DNA of 37,928 nucleotides from Actinomycetes bacterium (GCA_021803085.1 JAJZMD010000052.1:1-37928), one strand, 5' to 3'. Positions 15,171 through 24,269 are shown, counted from the first letter of the stretch. Notes: generated by a model not told the origin, from the sequence alone. Numbers and translations: made by a program.

Positions 15171-16142
15171 GTGGTCGCCCCGGGTCCCCTGGTCCGCGTC
15201 GACGCGGTCCGCTCGCTCGACCCGAGCGGGCGCGCCGAGGTCCAGGCGCTTCTCGACGAGGCTCAGCAGGCCGACGGGTTCCTCGAGCTGAGCGACGACG
15301 CCCGGTTCGTCGTCGGCGAGGACCCGCCTCCCGGCGCGCTCGTGCTCCTTGCTCGTGCCGGCACCTCGGGCGATCTCGCAGGCGTCTCCACCCTGAGAAA
15401 GCTTGCCGGTGCCTGGGTGATCGAGAGCGCGGTCCGCCCCGACCGGCGCGACGATCAGGGGGGCGTGCGCGCCACGCTGCTCGACGCCACGCTCGCCGAG
15501 GTCGCGGCGCGCGGCGGCGGGACCGTCGACGCGTGGGTCCGGACGGATGCCGGCAGGCTGGCAGCGCTCTTCGTCTCCCGCGGGCTCCGGCCCAGCCGCG
15601 AGCTGCTCCAGCTGCGCGCGCCCCTCCTCCCCGAGGCCGTCTACGACGCGACCTCGCCGCCGCTCCAGGTCCGGCCGTTCCGTCCCGGTCGCGACGATGA
15701 CGCATGGTTGGAGGTGAACGCGCGCGCGTTCGCCGGCCACCCCGAGCAGGGGTCCTGGACGCTCGCAGACCTCCGGCGCCGCGAGCAGGAGCCCTGGTTC
15801 GACCCGACGGGGTTCCTGCTGCACGATGAGGGCGACCGCCTCGCGGGCTTCTGCTGGACCAAGGTGCACCGCAGCCCTGTGCTCGGAGAGATCTACGTGA
15901 TCGGCGTCGACCCGGACTTCCAGGGCAGGGGGCTCGGGCGCGCGCTCGCCCGCGCGGGGCTCGGCCATCTCGCCACCCGCGCGGTGCCCACCGCGATGCT
16001 CTACGTCGAGGCCACCAACACGCCGGCCCTGGTCCTCTACCGCTCGCTCGGCTTCACCGAGGACCACCGGGAGGTGGAGCTCGAAGGGACGGTGCCCGCG
16101 GGTGCTCAGCCCGACGCGCCGACTGCGCGGCCGATGCCGTAG
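15171..16142 (+). CDS. mshD: Mycothiol synthase MshD (tandem GNAT acetyltransferase)
   Basis: MshD acetylates Cys-GlcN-Ins in the last step of mycothiol synthesis. The 323-residue product has two GNAT domains, a degenerate one in about residues 1-145 and an active-looking one in about 160-305. The second contains [18 protein letters not shown], the acetyl-CoA pyrophosphate loop, and [18 protein letters not shown], both characteristic of MshD. The GTG start at 15171 has TAGCCT 6 nt upstream. The last 37 bp overlap the convergent VIT-family gene. Mycothiol is an actinobacterial thiol, which supports the taxonomic placement. Confidence 0.93.
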   Translation: MVAPGPLVRVDAVRSLDPSGRAEVQALLDEAQQADGFLELSDDARFVVGEDPPPGALVLLARAGTSGDLAGVSTLRKLAGAWVIESAVRPDRRDDQGGVRATLLDATLAEVAARGGGTVDAWVRTDAGRLAALFVSRGLRPSRELLQLRAPLLPEAVYDATSPPLQVRPFRPGRDDDAWLEVNARAFAGHPEQGSWTLADLRRREQEPWFDPTGFLLHDEGDRLAGFCWTKVHRSPVLGEIYVIGVDPDFQGRGLGRALARAGLGHLATRAVPTAMLYVEATNTPALVLYRSLGFTEDHREVELEGTVPAGAQPDAPTARPMP

Positions 16143-16849
16143 GTCACCGCGGCCGCCACGGCTGCGACGGCGAGCTGGCGAGCCGCGCTCTTCACCACCG
16201 ATTTCCCCGTGAGGACCCCGAGCATCACCCCGACCCCGACCGCCGCTGCCGCACCGATCGCCACCGAGGCGAGGAGCGCGCCGTTGCCGTGCGCGAGGAG
16301 CCAGGGGATCAGCGGCAGGAGCGCGCCCAGCGCGAACGTCGCGAACGAGCTCACGGCCGCGACGACCGGCGAGCCGAGCGATGTCGGGTCGATGCCGAGC
16401 TCCTCGCGGGCATGCGTCTCCAGCGCGGTCTTCGGGTCGCGCATCATGAGCTCGGCGAGCTCCTTGGCCAGGGACGGCGTGAGGCCCCGGCGCTCGTAGA
16501 TCGCGACGAGCTCCCCCTGCTCGGCGGCGGGGCTCTGCGCGAGCGCGTCGCGTTCCACGGCGAGCTCACGCTCGAAGAGCTCCCGCTGGGCTTGCATGGA
16601 CACGAGCTCCCCTGCCGCCATCGAGAAGGCGCCCGCGACCAGACCGGCGAGCCCGGACAGCCGGACGATCCCGCCGCCGGGGTGCGCGCCCGCCACGCCC
16701 AGGATGAGCGACACGTTGGTCACCAGCCCGTCGCTGATCCCGAAGATGGCCGCCCTGGCGCCACCGGACGTCACGTTCCGGTGATGCCGCTCACCGTGGG
16801 CGTTGAACGGGGAGCTGCGGCGAGAACGGCGTCGGGCGGCGATCGTCAC
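16106..16849 (-). CDS. VIT1/CCC1-family Fe2+/Mn2+ transporter
   Basis: The 247-residue membrane protein carries the family signature [20 protein letters not shown] in the first membrane segment and a second at about [17 protein letters not shown] charged cytoplasmic helical part follows ([17 protein letters not shown] to HAREELGID), and three hydrophobic segments complete the protein. VIT/CCC1 proteins move ferrous iron or manganese out of the cytosol, and the charged helices bind the metal. The GTG at 16849 is supported by TACGCT exactly 7 nt upstream. The 3' end overlaps mshD tail to tail by 37 bp. Confidence 0.88.
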   Translation of the reverse strand: MTIAARRRSRRSSPFNAHGERHHRNVTSGGARAAIFGISDGLVTNVSLILGVAGAHPGGGIVRLSGLAGLVAGAFSMAAGELVSMQAQRELFERELAVERDALAQSPAAEQGELVAIYERRGLTPSLAKELAELMMRDPKTALETHAREELGIDPTSLGSPVVAAVSSFATFALGALLPLIPWLLAHGNGALLASVAIGAAAAVGVGVMLGVLTGKSVVKSAARQLAVAAVAAAVTYGIGRAVGASG

Positions 16850-16903
16850 GGGCCTCAGCGTACCGATGTACCGCCGGAGGACGGGGACTGGCAGAATGGT
16901 CGA
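16850..16903. promoter_or_regulatory. Divergent promoters for the VIT transporter and small membrane protein
   Basis: TACGCT (minus, 16857-16862) with a 7-nt spacer leads to the transporter GTG at 16849. On the plus strand CAGAAT (16892-16897) lies 6 nt before the GTG at 16904, a weaker match with C in the first position. Confidence 0.4.
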
Positions 16904-17254
16904 GTGCCACCCCGATGGATCGACCAGAGCCAGCCCCAGACGCTCCAGGGTGCCGTCGTCTTCTCCTACCTGAACGCAGCGCTGGCGCTCGTCTTCACCA
17001 TCGCGTTGGGCGAGTCGCCCTTCCTCTTCCTCTTCGTCCTGCTCGCGGCCGCTGCGTTCGGCATCGCCAACGAGAAGCGCCTCGCGTACTGGGCGGCAGT
17101 CGCGCTCGCGGGCGCCTACCTGCTCGTCGTCCTGGGCCTCATGATCGCCGGCGGCGGGTTCGGCGGGATCCTGAACCTGCTGTTCGCGGGCGTCCTCGTC
17201 GCGCTGCTGCTCCATCCGGACAGCCGGCACTACGAGCGCATCTGGTTCAAGTAG
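16904..17254 (+). CDS. Small multi-pass membrane protein of unknown function
   Basis: The GTG at 16904 gives 116 residues. After a polar start (VPPRWIDQSQPQTLQG) there are about four hydrophobic segments at residues 18-36, 40-53, 60-83 and 86-103. The protein ends with a charged tail, HPDSRHYERIWFK. The spacing suggests a small integral membrane protein with its C-terminus in the cytoplasm. No family was recognised. It lies 38 nt upstream of the MaoC-like gene on the same strand and may share its transcript. Confidence 0.7.
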   Translation: MPPRWIDQSQPQTLQGAVVFSYLNAALALVFTIALGESPFLFLFVLLAAAAFGIANEKRLAYWAAVALAGAYLLVVLGLMIAGGGFGGILNLLFAGVLVALLLHPDSRHYERIWFK

Positions 17255-17292
17255 GCCGCGGCCGGGCTGGCGGCGGCGGGCGAGGAGCACCA

Positions 17293-17751
17293 TTGACCAC
17301 GACCATCGACGGCGTCGACCAGGTCCAGACCCTTGTCGGCCACCACCTGGGCTACAGCGACTGGCTGACGGTCGACCAAGAGCGAGTCGACCGCTTCGCC
17401 GACGCGACGGGGGACCACCAGTGGATCCACGTCGACCCCGAGCGCGCGGCGAAGGGGCCCTTCGGAACGACGATCGCCCACGGTTACCTGACGCTCTCGC
17501 TCGTGCCGTTCCTGCTCGCACAGGTGGTGCGCGTCGAGAACGTCGGGCTCGCGGTGAATTACGGGTGCAACAAGGTGAGGTTCCCGGCCCCCGTGCCGGT
17601 CGGCTCGGAAGTCCGCGTCGGAGCGAGCGTCGCGTCCGCCGAACCGGTCGACGGCGGCGTCCAGGCCGCCCTCGATGTCACGGTCGAGGTCCGCGGCGCA
17701 GCGAAACCGTGCTGCGCCGCGCAGGTGGTCGTCCGCTACTACCGGGCGTGA
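17293..17751 (+). CDS. MaoC-like (R)-specific enoyl-CoA hydratase/dehydratase
   Basis: The 152-residue hot-dog-fold protein contains FADATGDHQWIHVDPERA, the hydratase-2 motif with the catalytic Asp and His, followed by GPFGTTIAHGYLTLSLVP. A TTG at 17293 is taken as the start because GAGGAG lies 5 nt before it and the next codons match the family N-terminus. MaoC proteins hydrate trans-2-enoyl-CoA; the physiological substrate is not evident. The stop overlaps the menG GTG (GTGA), so it is coupled to menaquinone genes, which does not by itself prove a role in that pathway. Confidence 0.88.
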   Translation: MTTTIDGVDQVQTLVGHHLGYSDWLTVDQERVDRFADATGDHQWIHVDPERAAKGPFGTTIAHGYLTLSLVPFLLAQVVRVENVGLAVNYGCNKVRFPAPVPVGSEVRVGASVASAEPVDGGVQAALDVTVEVRGAAKPCCAAQVVVRYYRA

Positions 17752-18455
17752 CCACGGCGAAGCTTCCTTCAGGGAGGGAGAAGACCGTCCTCGTCCGGGC
17801 GATGTTCGACGCGATCGCGCCGCGTTACGACCGCGTCAACCGGATCATCTCCCTCGGCATGGACCAGCACTGGCGACATCGCACGGTCCGTGCGCTCGCG
17901 CTCGCTCCGGGGTCGCTGGTGCTCGACCTCGCCTGCGGGACGGGTGCGCTCGGCGACATCGCGCAGCGCCGCGGCTACCGCGTGGTGGGAGCCGACCTGA
18001 GCGCGGGGATGCTCGCGCGGCGCGCCGACCGGCTCCCCGCCGCGCTCGGCGACGCGGCAACGTTGCCGTTCGCGACCGCGTCGTTCGACGGGGTGCTCTG
18101 CGCCTACGCACTTCGGAACTTCACCGACCTCGGCGCGTCGCTCGCAGAGGTCGCCCGCGTCCTGCGACCCGGCGGACGCGTCGCGCTCCTCGAGGTGGCG
18201 ACCCCGTCGTGCCGGCTCGTGCGCGCGGGCCACGCGCTCTGGTTCCAGCACGTCGTGCCCGCCATCGGCGCAGCGCTCTCCGACGCCGACGCGTACCGGT
18301 GGCTCCCCGATTCCGTCGCGTACCTGCCCGAGGACGGAGAGCTCCGTGCGCTGCTCCGGCGGTCGGGCTTCGCCGCCGTCGGTCGCCAGCTCCTCCAGGG
18401 AGGCCTCAGCCAGATCCTGACCGCCACGCGCGCCGGCGAGCCCGCCGCCCCGTGA
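17748..18455 (+). CDS. menG: Demethylmenaquinone methyltransferase MenG/UbiE
   Basis: The enzyme methylates demethylmenaquinone using S-adenosylmethionine in the last menaquinone step. The 235-residue product shows VRAMFDAIAPRYDRVNRIISLGMDQHWR, the UbiE N-terminal signature. The SAM-binding loop VLDLACGTGALG follows, then ALRNFTDLGASLAEVARVLRPGG. Near the end, YRWLPDSVAYLPEDGEL and GGLSQILTA are also family-typical. Both ends overlap neighbours by four bases (GTGA), placing it in one operon with the MaoC-like and isochorismate synthase genes. Confidence 0.95.
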   Translation: MTTAKLPSGREKTVLVRAMFDAIAPRYDRVNRIISLGMDQHWRHRTVRALALAPGSLVLDLACGTGALGDIAQRRGYRVVGADLSAGMLARRADRLPAALGDAATLPFATASFDGVLCAYALRNFTDLGASLAEVARVLRPGGRVALLEVATPSCRLVRAGHALWFQHVVPAIGAALSDADAYRWLPDSVAYLPEDGELRALLRRSGFAAVGRQLLQGGLSQILTATRAGEPAAP

Positions 18456-19831
18456 GCGCCACCCTCCCCCGGCCTGCGGCGGTCGACGCGCCGGGGCTCC
18501 CGGACGCTGCCGAGCTCGTGGCGATCTCGAGAACCGTCGACCCCTCGATCTGGTCGGCGGGGGCGGAGGAACGGCTCGCGCAGGCTGCCGACCACGGCGC
18601 CCTCGTCGCCGGGAGGGAGAGGCTCCTGGCGGCGACGGGGGTCGCGGCCGCGTTCTCGCTCCCGAGGGGGCTCGAGGACGCGCACGGCCTGGCCGCTGTG
18701 CGCGCCTGGCTCGCCGCGGTCGAGCACCACACCGAAGAGGCGGCCGGCGACGAGCTCAGCGCGCCCGGTCCGATCGCGCTCGGGGCGTTCGCGTTCGACC
18801 GCAACGCGCCCGCGCTCCTCGTCGTCCCGGCGGAGACGTGGTGCCGGGACGCCGGCGGCCGCACCTGGGTGGTCGAGGTCCGACCGCGTGGTTCGAGAGG
18901 CACCGGACGAGGGTCGCGCCGGCCCCCCGGCGGCGCCGGCGCACGCGCAGCCGGCGGGGCGGACCCGGGCAGCGCGCTCGACGCGGTCCGGCTCCGCCAG
19001 GTGCCTTCCCCCGTCGAGTACGCGGAGGCCGTCGCGCTCGCGGTCTCGGACATCCGCGGGGGACGGCTCATGAAGGTCGTCCTTGCGCGCATGGTGGAGG
19101 TCCAGCTCCCCGCCCCGGCGGTGCCGTCGCGCTTGCTCGGGGCCCTGTGGGGCGGCGACGAGGTCTTCTCGCCCTTCTCGGTGCCGACGCCCGCCGGGAG
19201 GCTGGTCGGGGCGACCCCCGAGCTCGTGGTCAGCCGGCGCGGGCGAAGGGTCACCTCCCACGCCTTCGCCGGGACCGTGCCGCTCTCGGAGCCCGACGAC
19301 GACGGCGAGGACGCCCAGCGGCTCTTCGACTCCGAGAAGGACCGTGCCGAGCACCGACTGGTCGTGGAAGAGATCGTTCACGCGCTCGAGCGCCGTTGCG
19401 TCGGGCTGACCGTGCCCGAGGAGCCGACCGTGGTGCGTCTCAGGTCCGACGCGCGGCTGGGGACCCTCATCCGGGGCACGTTGACGACAGCCCCGTCGGA
19501 CGGCGACACCGCGCTCGAGCTCCTCGCGCTCTTGCACCCCACCCCTGCGGTGGGAGGGGTCGCGCGCGCGGCGGCACTCGAACGGATCTCGGCGCTCGAG
19601 CCTGCGCCGCGCGGCTACTGGGCGGGTGCGGTCGGGTGGACCGACGGCGCCGGTGACGGGGAGTGGGTGCTCAGCATCCGGTCCGTGGAGCTGGACGGCC
19701 GGCGCGCGCTGGTCAGGGCAGGGGCTGGCGTCGTGGCGGAGTCGGATCCCCGGGCCGAGCTGGCCGAGACGACCGTCAAGCTCCGTCCCGTCCTCGATGC
19801 GCTGTGGCCCGGTGCCTCGAGGCTGCTCTGA
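18452..19831 (+). CDS. menF: Isochorismate synthase MenF-type
   Basis: The 459-residue product is a chorismate-using enzyme: MKVVLARMVEV, FAGTVPLSEPD, EKDRAEHRLVVEEI, the LHPTPAVGG motif characteristic of isochorismate/salicylate synthases, and WVLSIRSVELDG and RAGAGVVAESDP at the end. It would convert chorismate to isochorismate for menaquinone, in keeping with menG next door. A low-complexity Gly/Arg/Ala insertion lies at about residues 146-170. An isochorismate synthase for a siderophore would look similar, but the context favours MenF. The last 56 bp overlap the convergent histidine kinase gene. Confidence 0.88.
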   Translation: MSATLPRPAAVDAPGLPDAAELVAISRTVDPSIWSAGAEERLAQAADHGALVAGRERLLAATGVAAAFSLPRGLEDAHGLAAVRAWLAAVEHHTEEAAGDELSAPGPIALGAFAFDRNAPALLVVPAETWCRDAGGRTWVVEVRPRGSRGTGRGSRRPPGGAGARAAGGADPGSALDAVRLRQVPSPVEYAEAVALAVSDIRGGRLMKVVLARMVEVQLPAPAVPSRLLGALWGGDEVFSPFSVPTPAGRLVGATPELVVSRRGRRVTSHAFAGTVPLSEPDDDGEDAQRLFDSEKDRAEHRLVVEEIVHALERRCVGLTVPEEPTVVRLRSDARLGTLIRGTLTTAPSDGDTALELLALLHPTPAVGGVARAAALERISALEPAPRGYWAGAVGWTDGAGDGEWVLSIRSVELDGRRALVRAGAGVVAESDPRAELAETTVKLRPVLDALWPGASRLL

Positions 19832-21398
19832 GCGCGGGCTCCGGCTCGTGCCCGGCCCCTGCCGGCACGTCGCGCCCGCCGGCGGGCGTAACCGAAGACG
19901 ACGCTCCGGCGGCGCTCGGGGCTGGGGCTCCAGGGGCTGGGGCCTGGGGGACGCTGGGCGCAGGTCGGACGTGGAAGCGGGGCTCCAGCGGGACCTCGAC
20001 GCAGAAGACCGAGCCCTCGCGGTCACTGCGTGGCTGCACCCACGCCCGCCCGCCCAACGCCTCCGCGGTCGCGCGGACGATCGAGAGCCCGAGCCCGGTC
20101 CCCGCACCGGTACGGGCGGCATCACCTCTGTAGAAGCGGTCGAAGACCCGATCGCGCCGGGAAGCTGTGACGCCGGGACCCTCGTCGACGACGCGGAGGA
20201 CCCCCATGTCGCCCTCTGCGAACACCTCCACCTGCACCGGCGTCCCCGGCGTGGTGTGCACGAGCGCGTTCTGGACGAGGTTGTGCGCCACCTGGGCGAG
20301 CCGGTCCCGGTCCCCTGCGACGGTCACCGGGGACGGCGCCACGAGCTGCACCGCGCGGTCGGGGTCGGTCAGCTGCGCGTCGTCGACCGCGTCGCGGCAG
20401 ATGCGCCGCAGGTCCACGGGTGCCCGCTCGAGCGGCCGCCCCTGGTCGAGGCGCGCGAGCAGGAGCAGGTCGTCCACGAGCCCGCTCATCCGGCCCGCCT
20501 CCCGCTCGACTCTCTGCAGCGCCCTCGTGCGGTCCTCGTCGTCGACGAACGCCCCCTTGCCCAGCAGCTCCGCGTACCCGCGGATCGACGTGAGCGGGGT
20601 GCGCAGCTCGTGGGACGCGTCGGCGACGAACTGCCGGAGCCTCGCCTCGGACTCGGACTTCTCTGCGAACGCGCCCTCGATGCGAGCGAGCATCGTGTTC
20701 AGCGCGGCGCCGAGCCGGCCGACCTCCGTCTCGGTGTCCGACGGCTCGATGCGGCGAGAGAGGTCGCCACCAGAGGCGATCTCCCCCGCCGACTTCGCCA
20801 TGTCGTCCAGCGGACGCAACCCGCGCCGCACCGTCCACAGTCCGAGAACGCAGAGCGCGAGGAGGACCGCCGCGGAGACCCCGACCTCGATGCGGATGAG
20901 CGATGTGAGCGTCGCGTCGGTCTGCGCGAGGGAGACGGCGACGATCACGGTGCCCTGCGGGACACGCGTCGCGGACGCCCGGTAGACGGTCCCGTCCGGG
21001 GCTTCGAGTGTGAAGTTGGAAGGGTTCGGCCGATACGGGCCGGCGCTCGGGCTGAGCTCCCTGGAGAGGCGCACCGAGCGGGGGAGCACCGGGCGGGACG
21101 CGGCATCGGGCGATGTCCGTGACGGGCGTGTCACGAGCACGGTGCCGGCGGGGGTGAGGACGATCACGTAGACGTCCGGGTTGATCCGGCGGACGAGCAG
21201 CGTCGGTGTGCCTGTCGCCCGGTGGTGGGAGCTGACTGTGAGGTGACGGACCGCGCTGTCGCGGGCCCCGACCAGCAGCGAGTCGAGCCGTCCGTAGAGG
21301 AAGGATCGGAGCGACGTGTACGTCACGACGTCGCAGACCGCCAACCCGACGACGAGCAGGGCCGCCATCGCGACCATGAGCCTGCGACGGAGGCGCAC
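19776..21398 (-). CDS. Membrane sensor histidine kinase
   Basis: The 540-residue kinase has a membrane segment at about 8-28, a periplasmic sensor region to about 168 and a second membrane segment at about 170-190. A HAMP domain (about 190-243) and the HisKA dimerisation helix with phospho-acceptor His263 in ASHELRTPL follow. The ATPase domain has N-box NLVQNALVH (about 373-381), G1 DEGPGV and G2 GTGLGLSI. It ends in a Pro/Ala/Ser-rich tail of about 60 residues that overlaps menF. The stimulus cannot be read from the sequence. The GTG start at 21398 lies 6 nt after the stop of the response regulator gene, with AGGAG upstream. Confidence 0.93.
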   Translation of the reverse strand: MRLRRRLMVAMAALLVVGLAVCDVVTYTSLRSFLYGRLDSLLVGARDSAVRHLTVSSHHRATGTPTLLVRRINPDVYVIVLTPAGTVLVTRPSRTSPDAASRPVLPRSVRLSRELSPSAGPYRPNPSNFTLEAPDGTVYRASATRVPQGTVIVAVSLAQTDATLTSLIRIEVGVSAAVLLALCVLGLWTVRRGLRPLDDMAKSAGEIASGGDLSRRIEPSDTETEVGRLGAALNTMLARIEGAFAEKSESEARLRQFVADASHELRTPLTSIRGYAELLGKGAFVDDEDRTRALQRVEREAGRMSGLVDDLLLLARLDQGRPLERAPVDLRRICRDAVDDAQLTDPDRAVQLVAPSPVTVAGDRDRLAQVAHNLVQNALVHTTPGTPVQVEVFAEGDMGVLRVVDEGPGVTASRRDRVFDRFYRGDAARTGAGTGLGLSIVRATAEALGGRAWVQPRSDREGSVFCVEVPLEPRFHVRPAPSVPQAPAPGAPAPSAAGASSSVTPAGGRDVPAGAGHEPEPALRAASRHRATAHRGRDGA

Positions 21399-21404
21399 GC
21401 CGCC

Positions 21405-22100
21405 CTACTCCTTCGGGACGCGCAGGGAGTACCCCACGCCCCGAACCGTGTGGATCAGCGGAGGGCCCCCGCTCTCGTCGAGCTTCTTTCGCAGGTAGCT
21501 GATGTAGGTCTCGACGATGCCCGCGTCACCCTCGAAGGAGTAGTCCCACACGTGGTCGAGGATCTCGGACTTCGGCACGACCCGGCGCGGGTGCTCGAGC
21601 AGGTACTGGAGGACCCGGAACTCGGTCGCCGTGAGCTCGATCGAGCGGCCGGCGCGCCAGACCTCGTGGGTGTCGACGCTCATCACGAGATCGGCGTAGC
21701 GCAGCTCCGCCGCGTCGGGGCCGTCGTGGCCGGCTCGCCGCAGGACCGCCCGCACGCGCGCGACCAGCTCTTCGAGGCTGAACGGCTTCGTGACGTAGTC
21801 GTCGGCCATCCCGAGGCCGTTCACCTTGTCCTCGGTGCTGTCGCGCGCGGTCAGGAAGACCACCGGCACCGCGACGCCGCTCTCCCGGAGGCGGCGGCAG
21901 ACCTCGGTCCCCTCGAGGTCCGGCATCATGACGTCGAGCATCACGAGGTCGTAGCGGCCGGGGGTCGCGACCTGCAGGGCCTCCCTCCCGGACCCCGCGA
22001 CCTCGACCTGGAAGCCTTCGAACCGGAGCGCGGCCGCGAGGAGGTCCGCGATGAAGGGCTCGTCGTCGACGACGAGGATCCGCTCCCCTTCCGGGCTCAC
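21405..22100 (-). CDS. OmpR-family response regulator
   Basis: The 231-residue regulator has a receiver domain with acidic pocket DDE (residues 12-14), phospho-acceptor Asp56 in MLDVMMPD, FLTARD, and the conserved lysine in YVTKPF. A winged-helix DNA-binding domain follows with LTATEFRVLQYLLEHP, VETYISYLRKKL and IHTVRGVGYSLR. The segment before DDYVTKPF reads DKVNGLGMADDY, one residue shorter than is usual (DKVxGLxxGADDY). The GTG at 22100 overlaps the stop of the upstream glycosyltransferase gene (GTGA). It resembles MprA/TrcR-type regulators, but no specific orthologue is claimed. Confidence 0.93.
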   Translation of the reverse strand: MSPEGERILVVDDEPFIADLLAAALRFEGFQVEVAGSGREALQVATPGRYDLVMLDVMMPDLEGTEVCRRLRESGVAVPVVFLTARDSTEDKVNGLGMADDYVTKPFSLEELVARVRAVLRRAGHDGPDAAELRYADLVMSVDTHEVWRAGRSIELTATEFRVLQYLLEHPRRVVPKSEILDHVWDYSFEGDAGIVETYISYLRKKLDESGGPPLIHTVRGVGYSLRVPKE

Positions 22101-22876
22101 CGCTCCATGATCGCAGACGGCCCCCGTCCGGGGCGCACGCCGCCACCGGGCCAGCGGCCCGTCACGCGCCGCGCCACACGTCCGAGCCCCCACCACGCGA
22201 CCAGGAGGAACGCTTCCACGACGATGGCCGAGGACATCTTGGACTCGCCGGCGACGCGGTCGACGAAGCTGATGGGCACCTCGGTGATGGGCGCACCTGC
22301 CTGCTTCGCCCGGTAGGTCATCTCGATCTGGAACCCGTACCCTTCGGCCCGGATCCGGTCGAGGTCCAGGCGCTCGAGCACGGAGGCGGCGTACGCCCGG
22401 AACCCTGCCGTCGAGTCCCTCACCCCGAGGCCGAGGACGGCGTCGGCGTAGCGGTTGCCGCCCCACGACAACAGGTGCCGTGACCATGACCAGTTCGGGA
22501 TCGACCCGCCCGGCACGTAGCGCGAACCGACCACCAGCTCGTAGCCGTCCTCGAGCGGGGCGACGAGCCCGGGGAGCGCGCCGGGGTCGTGGGAGAAGTC
22601 GGCGTCCATCTCGACGCAGGCGTCGTACCCGGCAGCCAATCCCCAGCGGAAGCCGGCTCGGTAGGCGCTCCCGAGGCCGGACTTCTCCGTGCGCCGCAGG
22701 ACGTGGACGTCGTCGATGTCGACGGCGGCCTTCTCGGCCAGCTCGGCGGTGCCGTCGGGACTGCCGTCGTCGACCACCAGGATCCCCGCGTCCGGCAGCG
22801 CGGCGTGCACCGCACGCAGGAGCGCCTCGATGTTGGCCGCCTCGTTGTAGGTCGGGACCACGACCAGGATCCGCAC
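22097..22876 (-). CDS. Polyprenol-phosphate mannosyltransferase-like GT2 glycosyltransferase
   Basis: The 259-residue product is a family 2 glycosyltransferase of the dolichol/polyprenol monophosphomannose synthase type. It has VVVPTYNEAANI, VVDDGSPDGTAE, the metal-binding EMDADFSHDP, VVGSRYVPGGSIPNW, and GYGFQIEMTYRAKQAG followed by FVDRVAGESKMS, all typical of Ppm1/DPM1 enzymes. It would transfer mannose from GDP-mannose to a polyprenyl phosphate at the membrane for glycolipids or protein mannosylation. It ends with a short hydrophobic and basic tail. It is the first gene of an overlapping set with the two-component system. Confidence 0.9.
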   Translation of the reverse strand: MRILVVVPTYNEAANIEALLRAVHAALPDAGILVVDDGSPDGTAELAEKAAVDIDDVHVLRRTEKSGLGSAYRAGFRWGLAAGYDACVEMDADFSHDPGALPGLVAPLEDGYELVVGSRYVPGGSIPNWSWSRHLLSWGGNRYADAVLGLGVRDSTAGFRAYAASVLERLDLDRIRAEGYGFQIEMTYRAKQAGAPITEVPISFVDRVAGESKMSSAIVVEAFLLVAWWGLGRVARRVTGRWPGGGVRPGRGPSAIMER

Positions 22877-22975
22877 GGCGTGCGAGCTTAGGACGGCAGC
22901 TGGTCGCGCCGGCTGCGGGCCGCCGCGCCGCCCGAGATCGGTCCGGGAGCGGGCCGGGCATGGAAGCATAAGGCC
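22877..22975. promoter_or_regulatory. Divergent promoter region, glycosyltransferase / YbhN-like gene
   Basis: On the minus strand TAAGCT (22885-22890) is 8 nt from the GTG at 22876, fitting a leaderless or near-leaderless start for the glycosyltransferase operon. On the plus strand the best candidate is AAGCAT (22965-22970), 6 nt before the GTG at 22976, a poor match. Confidence 0.4.
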
Positions 22976-24244
22976 GTGGAGGAGCCGCTCCAGGATCCGG
23001 TGCCGCCCGGGGCCGAGGTACCGGTCGTCCAGTCCGGGCCCGGGACCGAGGTACCGGTCGTCCAGTCCGGGCCCGGGACCGAGCCCCCCCGCACCCCGTC
23101 CGCCCCCCACCCATCCCGCCCGAGGGGCTCGGCACGGCGCGCCAGGTTGCTGCGGTGGTGGCACTCGCCGCCGCTCCGTTGGGCCATCGCGGTCATCGTG
23201 TTCCTCTTCATCCTCGAGTACGTCCTGCTGCCCGACATCGCCAACGCCCGCAGCTCCCTGCGGGAGCTCGCCCACGTGAACATCGTCGGCCTGCTCATCG
23301 GCGCCGCGCTCGAGGTCCTGTCGCTGGTCGCCTATGCCGAGCTCAGTCACACGGTCTTCTCGCCGGGACCGCCGCGGCGATCCGTGCTCTTCCGCGTGAA
23401 CATGTCGAGCCTCGCCGTGAGCCACGTGCTCCCCGGCGGCACGGCACCTGGGACCGCCGTCGGCTACCGGCTCCTCACCGAGCTCGGCGTCCCGAGCGGC
23501 ACCGTGGCCTTCGGGCTCGCGACCCAGGGCGTGGGGTCGGCGGTGGTGCTGAACGCGATCTTCTGGCTCGCGCTCCTCATCTCGATCCCGCTCACCGGCT
23601 ACAACCCGCTCTACGGGTTCGCCGCGATCGCCGGCATCATCCTCTTCGCGCTGTTCGCCGGGACCGTCCTGCTCCTCACCCGGGGGCAGCGCCAGGGGCT
23701 GGACCGGCTCCACGGCTGGGCCGACAAGGTGCCGTTGGTCAACGCCGACAAGGTGACGTCGCTCGTCCAGACGATCGCGGACCGTCTCCAGATCCTGCTG
23801 CGCGACCGGGCGCTCGTCCGTCACGCCACGGTCTGGGCCGCCGCCAACTGGCTGTTCGACGCGTCGTCGCTGTGGGTGTTCATCTTCGCCTTCCACCACG
23901 TCGTCTCACCCATCGACCTCCTCGTCGCCTACGGCCTCGCCAACATCCTCGCGGTCATCCCCATCACGCCGAGCGGCCTCGGCGTCGTCGAAGGCGTGCT
24001 CATCCCCACCTTTGTCGGCTTCGGCGTCCCGAAGACGATCGCCACGCTCGGCGTCCTCTCCTACCGCCTCGTGAACTTCTGGCTTCCCATCCCCGCAGGG
24101 GGGGCCGCCTACCTGTCGCTCAGGTCCGGACGGAACCGGAAGCCGCGCCGCTGGCTGCGCACGCCGTTCCGCCGGCCGGACGCGGCGGCCGCACGACGTG
24201 CCGAGGGCGACGCGAGCGGGAAGGTCGCGGCCGACAAGCAGTGA
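22976..24244 (+). CDS. YbhN/AglD2-like membrane protein (LPG synthase transmembrane family)
   Basis: The 422-residue protein begins with a polar, Pro-rich segment (about 1-58) followed by about eight membrane segments. Landmarks are NMSSLAVSHVLPGGTAPGTAVGYRLL, VAYGLANILAVIPITPSGLGVVEGVLIP and LSYRLVNFWLPIPAGG, conserved in the UPF0104 / lysylphosphatidylglycerol synthase transmembrane family. Members act on lipid-linked substrates or as flippase-like proteins, and the role here is unknown. The basic tail is cytoplasmic. The N-terminal segment contains a perfect 33-bp duplication. It is divergent from a polyprenol-linked glycosyltransferase, which may hint at lipid-linked sugars. Confidence 0.85.
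   Translation: MEEPLQDPVPPGAEVPVVQSGPGTEVPVVQSGPGTEPPRTPSAPHPSRPRGSARRARLLRWWHSPPLRWAIAVIVFLFILEYVLLPDIANARSSLRELAHVNIVGLLIGAALEVLSLVAYAELSHTVFSPGPPRRSVLFRVNMSSLAVSHVLPGGTAPGTAVGYRLLTELGVPSGTVAFGLATQGVGSAVVLNAIFWLALLISIPLTGYNPLYGFAAIAGIILFALFAGTVLLLTRGQRQGLDRLHGWADKVPLVNADKVTSLVQTIADRLQILLRDRALVRHATVWAAANWLFDASSLWVFIFAFHHVVSPIDLLVAYGLANILAVIPITPSGLGVVEGVLIPTFVGFGVPKTIATLGVLSYRLVNFWLPIPAGGAAYLSLRSGRNRKPRRWLRTPFRRPDAAAARRAEGDASGKVAADKQ
23015..23080. repeat. 33-bp perfect tandem duplication in the YbhN-like gene
   Basis: Bases 23015-23047 and 23048-23080 are identical and in frame. Each copy encodes EVPVVQSGPGT in the disordered N-terminal segment. The absence of mismatches suggests a recent duplication. 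Confidence 0.95.
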
Positions 24245-24269
24245 CCCGCTGCTGAGGGGAGGAGACGGG

